DNA of 52,202 nucleotides from the NCBI GenBank assembly GCA_026996165.1, contig JALWMP010000074.1, positions 1 through 52,202 on the forward strand, written 5' to 3'. This stretch comes from Campylobacteraceae bacterium. GTDB lineage: Bacteria; Campylobacterota; Campylobacteria; Campylobacterales; Sulfurovaceae. Position numbers and translations under genes: made by a program. The notes beneath the pieces were generated by a model. The model had not been told where the DNA came from. It made no database searches and saw nothing but the letters and a program-made list of their open reading frames with translations. This document shows positions 36,645 to 43,835 of the stretch, one piece after another (within the stretch, counting starts at the first letter, position 1; the number at the start of each line of letters is the position of its first letter).

Positions 36645-37055
36645 TTACCATTTACGTATTTGAATATGACATTTTAAGCACTGTTGTGTAATTTTACTAT
36701 ATGCTTGTAGAGCTTGTACTGGGTCACCATCTGCAAAACGCTCCTCTATATCTTCTGCTTTTTGTTTAATCTTTTTTTTGATTTTATTGCTCATCTTTAT
36801 ATTGTTATTGAACCACTTTTCATAGATATCTTTAGTATTTATCTCTGAGTCTGTAGGTACAACTTTAACAATAGTCTCTTTAAGAGTCTTTACACCATCT
36901 TTAACAATATCAATATTATTATAGAAGAATCCTGTTTGAATATCTTGCATCGCTTGTGCCATCTTTTGCATATCTAAAACTCTTTGAGCTTGTGTATAGG
37001 CATTAAGAGAGGTAGTTGCCATCATAAAAGCTGGTATTAGTAGAAGTTTTTTCAT
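36645..37055 (-). CDS. Cytochrome c'-like protein with C-terminal haem site
   Basis: The 136-residue product has a signal peptide (MKKLLLIPAFMMATTSLNA), an all-helical lysine-rich body and a single CLKCH haem-binding motif eight residues from the end. A CXXCH at the C-terminus after a four-helix bundle is the layout of class II cytochromes (c' and relatives). It should be periplasmic. Whether it moves electrons or binds NO/O2 cannot be told. It precedes the orphan fusion protein on the same strand. Confidence 0.72.
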   Translation of the reverse strand: MKKLLLIPAFMMATTSLNAYTQAQRVLDMQKMAQAMQDIQTGFFYNNIDIVKDGVKTLKETIVKVVPTDSEINTKDIYEKWFNNNIKMSNKIKKKIKQKAEDIEERFADGDPVQALQAYSKITQQCLKCHIQIRKW

Positions 37056-37262
37056 TTTTCTATTCCTTTAGTTTAAACTTATGAATTATTATAACGGATT
37101 ATTTTGAATATAGAATCTTTTTTACTATTTTTATTATAGATAAATTACATTTAGTTACTAAATAACTTTTATAAAAATGATATATTATTATTACTATTGT
37201 TTAAGTATTATTTTAAATATAAGTTGATATGATAGCAATATCACAATTAAAGGATTTAACTT

Positions 37263-37898
37263 ATGAAAAAAATCATAATCTTAAGTGCAACAACTGCTCT
37301 ATTATTAACTACGGCTTCGGCTGATTTCTCTTTTGGAGATATGTTTAAAGATATGAAAGAGGCTGCAACATCTATGAGTAAAGATATGAAAGATTCAGTT
37401 TCTTCAATGAAAGATGGTGCAGTGGAGACATCAAAATCGGCAGAGAGAACTGTTTCTAATGTAAGTTCAGATGTAAAAGATTCATCTGTAAAGGTATCTG
37501 ATGATTTAAAGACAGCAGAGGTTTCAACATCTAAAGATACAAGAGATTCAGCAGTAGAGTTAGCAGAAGATACAAAAGATTCTGTAACAAATACTACTAA
37601 AGACCTTAAAGACTCAACAACAATCGCATCAAAAGATATGAAAGATTCAGCAGTTGCTGTATCTAAAGATGTAAATGATGCTACAAAATCAGTTTCATCT
37701 GATACAAAAGATAGTGTAAAGACTGTTTCAGATAATGCTAACGATTCAACAAAAACAGCTACTACAGAGGCATCATCAACAGCAAAAGAGGCTTCTGATG
37801 ATGCTTCAAAATCAGTAAAAACTGTTTCAGACAATGCTAATGATTCAGCAAAAACAGCTTCAACAGAGGCATCTGAAGCTACAAAAGATAATAAATAG
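37263..37898 (+). CDS. Exported LEA-like repeat protein
   Basis: The 211-residue product has a signal peptide (MKKIIILSATTALLLTTASA) and then a mature region built from loosely repeated 11-residue-like units rich in Asp, Ser, Thr, Lys and Ala (KDMKDSV, KDTRDSAVELAEDTKDSV, KDLKDSTTIASKDMKDSA). Composition and periodicity resemble LEA/apolipoprotein-like amphipathic helices. No family with a known role is recognised. A 53-bp duplication inside the gene (37722-37774 and 37821-37873) shows that it grows by internal repeat. A hairpin terminator follows. The first 27 residues are shared with the next gene. Confidence 0.7.
   Translation: MKKIIILSATTALLLTTASADFSFGDMFKDMKEAATSMSKDMKDSVSSMKDGAVETSKSAERTVSNVSSDVKDSSVKVSDDLKTAEVSTSKDTRDSAVELAEDTKDSVTNTTKDLKDSTTIASKDMKDSAVAVSKDVNDATKSVSSDTKDSVKTVSDNANDSTKTATTEASSTAKEASDDASKSVKTVSDNANDSAKTASTEASEATKDNK
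37722..37873 (+). repeat. Intragenic 53-bp repeat pair
   Basis: 37722-37774 and 37821-37873 encode TVSDNANDS(T/A)KTA(T/S)TEAS twice with only a few silent or conservative changes. The copies are 99 bp apart, in phase with the reading frame. Confidence 0.8.
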
Positions 37899-37920
37899 TT
37901 CTCTTAAACTTTCTAAATAC

Positions 37921-37942
37921 TTGGGTTACTTTTGTAGCCCAA
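37921..37942 (+). terminator. Hairpin terminator after the LEA-like gene
   Basis: TTGGGTTAC, loop TTTT, GTAGCCCAA: nine pairs with one G-U. It is 22 bases after the stop. The T-run is poor, so efficiency is uncertain. Confidence 0.5.
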
Positions 37943-38042
37943 ACTTCTCTACTTACCATTTTATTATTTTAGTGCTATATTAAGTTGTATTAAATATATG
38001 TGACAGTAAAATTTTTAGAAATTTTAAAAACAAGGATTTTCA

Positions 38043-38309
38043 ATGAAAAAAATTATGCTAATTTCTGGAATTGTGGCAATAACACTAACAACAGCTTCAG
38101 CTGATTTCTCTTTTGCTAAGATGTATGAGGAGTTAAAAGCAGTAGCAGAGGCAACAGATGTTAACGTCTCTCATGTAAATGAATCTAACTCTACAAATAG
38201 TACAACAGTTGTAGAGAGTAACTCTACTGATATAAATAGTTCTAAGAGTGAAATCTCTTCAGATGTAAATGTTTCTGATGAGAACAATAGTCAAACTTCT
38301 ACTAAATAG
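38043..38309 (+). CDS. Small exported paralogue of the LEA-like protein
   Basis: The 88-residue product shares the signal peptide and first mature residues (LTTASADFSFAKMYEELK versus LTTASADFSFGDMFKDMK) with the preceding gene, and the DNA is also similar there. The rest is different: a Ser/Asn/Thr/Val-rich low-complexity tail (NESNSTNSTTVVESNST). It may be a truncated or diverged duplicate of its neighbour. Function unknown. A strong terminator follows 28 bases after the stop. Confidence 0.65.
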   Translation: MKKIMLISGIVAITLTTASADFSFAKMYEELKAVAEATDVNVSHVNESNSTNSTTVVESNSTDINSSKSEISSDVNVSDENNSQTSTK

Positions 38310-38336
38310 TATAAGTAAATTTTATTTTCTTCTATT

Positions 38337-38374
38337 AAAAAGCTACTAAAGGAGGTCACCTTTAGTAGCTTTTT
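38337..38374. terminator. Strong bidirectional intrinsic terminator
   Basis: AAAAAGCTACTAAAGG and CCTTTAGTAGCTTTTT form a perfect 16-bp stem with a six-base loop, with A-run before and T-run after. It separates the small paralogue from the next gene. Confidence 0.9.
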
Positions 38375-38464
38375 AACTCTCTACCTTCAAAAATATTCAA
38401 TCAAAATATATTTAAAGATAAAAAAATGTTATTATTAATATTAATAATAAAAGAGGAGTTATCT

Positions 38465-39490
38465 ATGAAAAAAGTTTTATTGCTTTCTTCAATATCGCTA
38501 TTTTTACCAAATAGTATTTTTGCTGAGTCAAACACTTCTAGTGTGATTAATATTAATATACCTGAAGTTCCAACAGTTCCAAAATTAGAAGTACACTATA
38601 CCAATACAAAAGAGCAAGTTAGCAGTGATAGAGCTATTAAGTTTTCAAAGAGAGTGCCACCTAACTATATTACTAGTGAAGAGCGTTATGGAAAAGGTGG
38701 TGTAGGTGCATCTCTATCTCACTCAAAAGCAATGGTAGGAGATGTTGATAAAGGGCGTATCTCTGCTTATCTAAGAGCTGATTTAATAGATGTAGAGAAG
38801 GCAAAAACAAAACTAAAAAATGCAGGATTTGAGGTTTTAGCTACTACCCCATTAGATGATAGTGGAGAGCTTATATCTATTGTTTTTACTAATGAGGCAT
38901 TAAAAAAGATGGCTTCTAAAAAAGGAAGAGGTTATTTAGGAACGCTACGTCTGCTTATAGATAAAAAAAATAAGCAGATAAGCATTACCAATCCTCTATA
39001 TTTAGCAAAAGCATTCTTGCAAGATGAATTTAATGAAAAAGAGGCAAAAATAGTTCTAAAGGCTTTAGATAAAGAGTTCAAAGGTGCTAAAAACTCATTA
39101 GATAAGTTAAAGTTTCAAGCACTACCAAATTATAATTTTATGAAAGGTATGCCTCACTTTAGTGACCAAATAGTAGTAGCTAAAGGTAAAGAGCTAAAAG
39201 CTAAAGCAGTTAAAAATAAGAATGTTGCTTTTGTATTGGATCTTCCAAATGGTTCAACACTTATTGGTATAAAACTAGGTAAAAAGGCAAATATTTTTCC
39301 TAAAAGAATTGGTACAAACAATGCAGGTATGTTACCTTATCCAGTTTTAATAGAAGATGGTGAAGCAAAGATTCTTGACCCTAAATACTATTTGGCATTA
39401 ATGTATCCTGAACTAAAGATTGAAGGATTTATGGCAATAGCTATGATACCAAAAGCTATTAAAAATGATTGTAAAAAGATTTTTAAATAA
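38465..39490 (+). CDS. Secreted protein of unknown function, possibly two related domains
   Basis: I choose the ATG at 38465, which follows a GAGGAG ribosome site and opens a clean signal peptide (MKKVLLLSSISLFLPNSIFA); the ORF-track start adds 13 residues upstream. The mature 320 residues seem to hold two similar halves: one with LRLLIDKKNKQISITNPLYLA (near 170) and one with YPVLIEDGEAKILDPKYYLAL (near 305), each after a beta-rich stretch (DSGELISIVFTN; LPNGSTLIGIKLG). The pattern recalls DUF302-like folds but similarity is weak. It has terminators on both sides and no operon partner. Confidence 0.6.
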   Translation: MKKVLLLSSISLFLPNSIFAESNTSSVININIPEVPTVPKLEVHYTNTKEQVSSDRAIKFSKRVPPNYITSEERYGKGGVGASLSHSKAMVGDVDKGRISAYLRADLIDVEKAKTKLKNAGFEVLATTPLDDSGELISIVFTNEALKKMASKKGRGYLGTLRLLIDKKNKQISITNPLYLAKAFLQDEFNEKEAKIVLKALDKEFKGAKNSLDKLKFQALPNYNFMKGMPHFSDQIVVAKGKELKAKAVKNKNVAFVLDLPNGSTLIGIKLGKKANIFPKRIGTNNAGMLPYPVLIEDGEAKILDPKYYLALMYPELKIEGFMAIAMIPKAIKNDCKKIFK

Positions 39491-39502
39491 AAAATAGTTT
39501 GA

Positions 39503-39534
39503 GACAAGGATATCTTATCTCCTTGTCTTATTTT
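39503..39534 (+). terminator. Intrinsic terminator after the secreted-protein gene
   Basis: AGACAAGGA, an internal loop, TCCTTGTCT then TTATTTTTT. It sits between convergent genes and may work for both. Confidence 0.8.
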
Positions 39535-39762
39535 TTAAAGCTCTTTTTGGGCTTTTTGTAGAGCTTCAATAACTTGTGCAATATTTGCCTTTGGAATATG
39601 AACTTTCCATTCAGGTTCAGTTGCATCAGCCTTTAGGCTAATACCTATACTAGCTACACTTTCACTGTTTGGACCATAAGGCTCTTCAATAGTAGATACC
39701 ATTATTTTACCTTTTGTTCCTGCTAAATCTATCTCATCTATTTTTGTTATTTTATCACTCAT
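39535..39762 (-). CDS. Small cytoplasmic protein of unknown function
   Basis: The 75-residue product starts at ATG 39762 (MSDKITKIDEIDLAGTKGKI); the upstream TTG in the ORF track lies inside the AAAGG ribosome site and is rejected. There is no signal peptide or membrane segment. The body alternates beta-like strands (GKIMVSTIEEPYGP, SVASIGISLKA, EPEWKVHIPKANI) and ends in a helix (AQVIEALQKAQKEL). The regular, non-biased sequence suggests a real folded protein. No known family is recognised. Confidence 0.6.
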   Translation of the reverse strand: MSDKITKIDEIDLAGTKGKIMVSTIEEPYGPNSESVASIGISLKADATEPEWKVHIPKANIAQVIEALQKAQKEL

Positions 39763-39829
39763 GATAATACCTTTCAATAATTTATTTAAAGTGTGAGTAT
39801 ATCATGATTTTTTTAGAATTTACTTCAAT

Positions 39830-40456
39830 TTAATTGGAATTTATAGGTGTAAACTCATGTTCAGCACACTGTATTTTTCCTGTTTTACATTTATCTTTAT
39901 AAAAATCTCTATAAGCATTTTTTGCCTCTTTTAATGCTTGTTTTAGTTTGTCACTTTTTGTAGCAGTTCCATCATCTCTTTTCCAAACCATAACTTGATG
40001 TTTCGCATCATCAATAACAATCTTTAAAATATCACCATCTAGTTTAATATCAATATTGTCTTGAATAGCAATTTTAGATTCACCATTATCATCATATATT
40101 ACTTTTTGCACAAATTTTCCATCTTTTTTAAAGAAAATACCTAAATATGTTTCTGCAAGACCATTTATAACTGTTGCATAGTAGTATCCATAGTTATCAA
40201 CATCTAACTCTTCAATAACTAAATAGCCTTCATTAAGTTCTTGACGAATACTTTCATTGCTATATAGACCATGTTGAAGAATATACTCACCAACAATAGA
40301 GTTTTCAGGTATGATTTTTAAATCATCAACATCTGTAGTTTGATTAGTAATTGGTAGTCCAGCTGGAACATCATTTTGAACAGTAGGTTTTATAGCACTA
40401 TTATTACATGCTGTAGTAAATAGTAAGGTGAAAAGAAGTAGAAATATATAGGGCAT
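39830..40456 (-). CDS. Putative lipoprotein of unknown function
   Basis: The 208-residue product opens with a lipoprotein-type signal (MPYIFLLLFTLLFTTAC) with the lipobox Cys at 17 and an Asn/Ser after it. The mature part is mixed beta-strand, with YVIEELDVDNYGYYYATVINGL-like and QKVIYDDNGESKIAIQDNIDIKL-like blocks suggestive of a small beta-barrel or lipocalin-like fold, ending in a Lys-rich helix and a CKTGKIQC pair that could form a disulfide. A family is not recognised. It is monocistronic, on the minus strand. Confidence 0.6.
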   Translation of the reverse strand: MPYIFLLLFTLLFTTACNNSAIKPTVQNDVPAGLPITNQTTDVDDLKIIPENSIVGEYILQHGLYSNESIRQELNEGYLVIEELDVDNYGYYYATVINGLAETYLGIFFKKDGKFVQKVIYDDNGESKIAIQDNIDIKLDGDILKIVIDDAKHQVMVWKRDDGTATKSDKLKQALKEAKNAYRDFYKDKCKTGKIQCAEHEFTPINSN

Positions 40457-40636
40457 ATTTATCCTTGTATTAAAATATTTACTTATTCTATCATATAAAA
40501 GATAATAGTAATTTAATGAATAGTAAATAGAAAGCTATTATGTAACAAATATTAACATTTATTTTTTACAATAAATTATTATTTATTAAATAGATTATAT
40601 TTGGTTAACCTTTTAAAAAATAATTAATCTTTTGAG

Positions 40637-40657
40637 TTAATATTAAATTAATATTAA
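40637..40657 (+). promoter_or_regulatory. Double TTAATATTAA palindrome overlapping a -35 region
   Basis: Two copies of the self-complementary TTAATATTAA are separated by one base, an 11-bp spacing close to one helical turn. They sit 13-33 bases before a TATAAT (40670-40675), where a -35 would be. This is a plausible operator for the HsdS-like gene; in DNA this AT-rich, chance is a real alternative. Confidence 0.35.
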
Positions 40658-40669
40658 AGAATTTTAACC

Positions 40670-40675
40670 TATAAT
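40670..40675 (+). promoter_or_regulatory. Probable -10 box of the HsdS-like gene
   Basis: TATAAT 58 bases before the ATG at 40733, leaving a 5' leader of about 50 bases with an AAGGA ribosome site. Confidence 0.4.
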
Positions 40676-40732
40676 AATCATATGTTTAAGATTTGATAGA
40701 GTCTATAAGAAAATATATAATAAGGATATATT

Positions 40733-41206
40733 ATGAAATTAAAAGAGGTTGCAGAAGTAATTAAAGGTGCTTATCTTTTAGAGGGTAAAGCTAATGAAAA
40801 TAAAAGACAATATCAAGAGCTTAGTATGGTTTCACTAGAGCCAATTTCTTTTTTAGATGAACGAAAAATTATTAAGGTTAATTCATCTACAGAAGTATTA
40901 AGTAAACAGTTAACAAAGGCAGGAGATATTGTAGTTAGTCTATATTTTCCAATGATTGCTTGTTATGTAGAAAAAGGTCAAGAGGGCTATGTTGTTCCTC
41001 ATTATATGGCAATCATTCGTATGAAGCCTTATGTTAAATTAGATAGTCGTTTTATTGTCCATTTTATTAACTCTGCTCGTGGGAGAAGAGCTTTACAAAA
41101 AGTCTCAAAAGGGTTAAGTTTAAGTCGTCCTACATCATTACCATTAGTAGCATTAAATGAAGTAGAGTTATTAGCTGAATCTAACAAAGTAATAGATAGG
41201 TTTTAA
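40733..41206 (+). CDS. Orphan half-length HsdS-like (type I restriction specificity) protein
   Basis: The 157-residue product resembles a single target-recognition domain plus part of the conserved helix of HsdS: KLKEVAEVIKGAY at the start, the central AGDIVVSL and EGYVVPHYMAIIRMKP, LDSRFIVHFINSARGRRALQ near 108-127 and a LPLVALNEVELL end. Full HsdS proteins have two such halves (about 400 residues). No hsdM or hsdR lies in the window. Small solitary HsdS-like proteins could work as dimers with a distant methylase, or have another DNA-binding role. It has a defined promoter region and a terminator, so it looks like an independent, intact gene. Confidence 0.65.
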   Translation: MKLKEVAEVIKGAYLLEGKANENKRQYQELSMVSLEPISFLDERKIIKVNSSTEVLSKQLTKAGDIVVSLYFPMIACYVEKGQEGYVVPHYMAIIRMKPYVKLDSRFIVHFINSARGRRALQKVSKGLSLSRPTSLPLVALNEVELLAESNKVIDRF

Positions 41207-41233
41207 AAAGAAAACTTTTTAAGTTTTCTTTTT
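41205..41233. terminator. Bidirectional intrinsic terminator between HsdS-like gene and adk
   Basis: AAAAAGAAAACTT, loop TTT, AAGTTTTCTTTTT: a perfect 13-bp stem with A- and T-runs on its sides, between convergent genes. Confidence 0.8.
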
Positions 41234-41240
41234 TATTAGA

Positions 41241-41831
41241 TTAGATTTTACTTTTAATAAAGTTTTCCATATCTTCAACAATCGGCTCTAAAGCACGTTC
41301 CCCATCAATTACTTTTAGTAGATTTTTCTTAGTATAAAACTCTTGAATTTCTGCTAATGGGTCAGTATAAATCTTCATTCTATCAAAGAAGACTTCAATG
41401 CTATCATCACTTCGTTCTTCACCTGGCTTAGCTTCTGCTGCACGTCCTAAGATTCTCTCTTTTGCTATATCTTCACTTACACGAACTTCAATGGTAGATA
41501 CAAGCTCAATGTCATCTTCTTTTTCTAAAAGCTCATCTAGTGCTCTCATCTGCTCTACTGAACGAGGATAGCCATCTATTAATATGTTATCTACAGGTGC
41601 ATTTTTAATTGCAGAGATAATAGTGTTAATGATAATATCAAGAGGAACTAAAGCACCTTTAGAGATATAGCTTTCTATAGTTTGACCAAGTTGGCTTCCA
41701 CTAGCTACCTCTTCTCGAAGCATATCACCTGTTGAGTAGTGAACAATGTTCTCATTTTTTTCGGCAATTATACTTGCATCTGTTGTTTTTCCTGAGCCTG
41801 GAGCTCCTATGATAAGAAAGAGTTTTTTCAT
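41241..41831 (-). CDS. adk: Adenylate kinase
   Basis: Interconverts ATP, ADP and AMP. The 196-residue product has the P-loop GAPGSGKTTDAS at 8-19, the AMP-binding STGDMLREEVASGSQLG near 33, LIDGYPRSVEQM near 81 and the LID arginine region RILGRAAEAKPGEERSDDS. The LID domain is short and lacks a zinc site, as in Campylobacterota. Length is in range for the short form. It lies downstream of aspS on the same strand, separated by a REP-like palindrome. Confidence 0.96.
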   Translation of the reverse strand: MKKLFLIIGAPGSGKTTDASIIAEKNENIVHYSTGDMLREEVASGSQLGQTIESYISKGALVPLDIIINTIISAIKNAPVDNILIDGYPRSVEQMRALDELLEKEDDIELVSTIEVRVSEDIAKERILGRAAEAKPGEERSDDSIEVFFDRMKIYTDPLAEIQEFYTKKNLLKVIDGERALEPIVEDMENFIKSKI

Positions 41832-41856
41832 GTTTTTCCTTTATTTTTTATATTTT

Positions 41857-41880
41857 GGTGCGATAGCAATCGCACCCTAC
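41857..41880 (-). repeat. GTAG-headed REP-like palindrome at the aspS stop codon
   Basis: On the minus strand GTAG is followed by GGTGCGAT, loop TGCT, ATCGCACC: a perfect eight-bp GC-rich stem. The TAG of GTAG is the aspS stop codon. It is the best example of the element family in this window. Confidence 0.65.
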
Positions 41881-43643
41881 GCATTTATCTGTTTACGAAC
41901 TCTTAGGCTAAGTTCGTTTAGCTGTTCTGGCTCAACTGGGCTTGGAGCTTGAGTTAAGAGACATTGTGCTTTTTGTGTTTTAGGGAAGGCAATAACCTCT
42001 CTAATGCTACTAGCACCTGTCATAAGCATAATAAGTCTATCAAGTCCTATAGCAAAACCACCATGTGGAGGAGCTCCATACTTAAAGGCTTCTAGCAAGA
42101 ACCCAAACTTCTCTTGTGCCTCTTCATCTGAGATTCCCATAAGTTTGAAAATCTCTTTTTGTAAATCCTCTTTATGAATACGAATCGAGCCACCACCAAG
42201 CTCTGTACCGTTAAGTACAATGTCATAAGCAACAGATTTTAAATCTTCAATGTCATCATAAACAATTTTACCATTTTCATCAGTCTCTGGCATGGTAAAG
42301 GCGTGGTGCATCGCTTTTGTCTTTCCATCTTCTACTTCAAACATTGGGAAGTTCATTACCCATAAGAACTCAAACTTGTCTTGTGGAATAATCTCCATAA
42401 GTTCAGCAAGATAGATTCTAAAGCGTCCCATATAGTCCCAAACAAGTTTTCTGTTTCCTGCACCAAAGAAGACTGCATCACCAACTTCAAGTTCACATCT
42501 CTCAACAATAGCTTTAAGGTCATCTTCACTAAAGAACTTTGTGAGTGGTCCTTTTAGACCATCTTCTTTCATTTGGAAGTAACCTAAACCTGCTGCTCCA
42601 AACTTACGAACATAACTCTCAAAGCTTTTCATTTGACGTTTTGAGAAAATCTCATCGCCTTTTGGTACTTTAAGGGCTTTAATTCTGTTTGCTTTTGTAT
42701 CTTTGGCAATGTTTGAGAAAATCTCATTGTCACAATGTGCAAAGATGTCAATAACATCAACCATAGCAAGGTCATAACGTATGTCAGGTTTGTCTGTACC
42801 ATACTTTTCCATCGCTTCCATATAGTCCATACGTCTAAACTTAGTAGGAATCTCAAAACCACACTTATCAAAGATATTATAGATAAGTTTTTCGGCTACC
42901 TCTATGACATCCTCTTGGTCACAAAATGACATCTCAACATCTATCTGTGTAAACTCAGGTTGTCTGTCTGCTCTTAGGTCTTCATCTCTAAAACATTTTG
43001 CAATCTGGAAGTAACGGTCAAAACCACCAACCATAAGAAGCTGTTTAAAGAGCTGTGGAGATTGAGGAAGAGCATAGAACTCTCCTGCATGAACACGGCT
43101 TGGTACAAGATAGTCTCTTGCCCCCTCTGGAGTCGATTTTGTAATAATTGGTGTCTCTACCTCTAAAAAACCTAACTCATCAAGGGTATTACGAGTTGCA
43201 ATGGTTGCTTTTGAACGAAGTTTAAAAATATCATAAGATTTTTGTGTTCTAAGCTCTAAATATCTATATTTTAGTTTAATCTCTTCGTTAACTTTTTCAT
43301 CACCAAGCTCAAAAGGCATAGGTAGAGAACGGTTTTCGATAATTAGCTCATCTGCAACAATCTCAATTTTACCAGTTTTGAGTTTAGGGTTCTCTAGCCC
43401 TTCGCCTCTAGCACGAACCTTGCCTGTTACAATAAGAACAAATTGGTCTCTTACCTCTTCTGCTAATTTGTGAGCCTCTGCACTATCAGCAGGGTCACAA
43501 ACCACTTGTACTACTTCATCTTTATCCCTTAGGTCAATAAAGATTAACCCCCCATGGTCACGACGACTTGACACCCAACCAGATACAGTTACCGTCTCGT
43601 CAATATTTGTTTCATTTACATCAGCACAATAATGTGTTCTCAC
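41877..43643 (-). CDS. aspS: Aspartyl-tRNA synthetase
   Basis: Charges tRNA-Asp; Campylobacterota enzymes of this type are known to be non-discriminating and also make Asp-tRNA-Asn for GatCAB. The 588-residue product has the N-terminal OB anticodon domain ([21 protein letters not shown]), class II motif 2 [19 protein letters not shown] near 215, the bacterial GAD insertion (about 290-410) and motif 3 [13 protein letters not shown] near 525. Length is standard. Its TAG stop is the TAG of a REP-like palindrome, and adk follows on the same strand. Confidence 0.96.
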   Translation of the reverse strand: MRTHYCADVNETNIDETVTVSGWVSSRRDHGGLIFIDLRDKDEVVQVVCDPADSAEAHKLAEEVRDQFVLIVTGKVRARGEGLENPKLKTGKIEIVADELIIENRSLPMPFELGDEKVNEEIKLKYRYLELRTQKSYDIFKLRSKATIATRNTLDELGFLEVETPIITKSTPEGARDYLVPSRVHAGEFYALPQSPQLFKQLLMVGGFDRYFQIAKCFRDEDLRADRQPEFTQIDVEMSFCDQEDVIEVAEKLIYNIFDKCGFEIPTKFRRMDYMEAMEKYGTDKPDIRYDLAMVDVIDIFAHCDNEIFSNIAKDTKANRIKALKVPKGDEIFSKRQMKSFESYVRKFGAAGLGYFQMKEDGLKGPLTKFFSEDDLKAIVERCELEVGDAVFFGAGNRKLVWDYMGRFRIYLAELMEIIPQDKFEFLWVMNFPMFEVEDGKTKAMHHAFTMPETDENGKIVYDDIEDLKSVAYDIVLNGTELGGGSIRIHKEDLQKEIFKLMGISDEEAQEKFGFLLEAFKYGAPPHGGFAIGLDRLIMLMTGASSIREVIAFPKTQKAQCLLTQAPSPVEPEQLNELSLRVRKQINA

Positions 43644-43741
43644 TATTACTTCCTCTACTAAACATATATAGTTTAAAATTTTTCGCGATTATATCTAATT
43701 GTTTCATAGAAGTAGATGTAGGGTAGGGTAGCTTTGGTTAT

Positions 43742-43767
43742 CTAAAATAGAAAATCAAATATTTTTT
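43742..43767 (+). repeat. Upstream flank matching the sequence downstream of the AAA/DUF234 gene
   Basis: These 26 bases match 45224-45249 with two differences (CTAAAATA then AAAATCAAATAT core). The pair brackets the AAA/DUF234 gene in direct orientation. Low complexity weakens the case. Confidence 0.45.
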
Positions 43768-43835
43768 AAATTTAAATATTCCAATTATATATATATGGTA
43801 TTATTATAATATATCTTATAATAAGGAATATTATA

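Larger units (their letters stand above)
40457..40732. other. 276-bp AT-rich divergent intergenic region
   Basis: It separates the lipoprotein gene from the HsdS-like gene. It is extremely AT-rich, with no RNA gene or ORF of note. It holds the double palindrome and -10 box listed separately. Confidence 0.6.

Noticed and set aside
37256-37834. 192-residue minus-strand ORF opposite the LEA-like gene
   Set aside because: It is a mirror of the repetitive Ser/Asp codon pattern on the plus strand, has no ribosome site, and the plus frame has a signal peptide, ribosome site and terminator.
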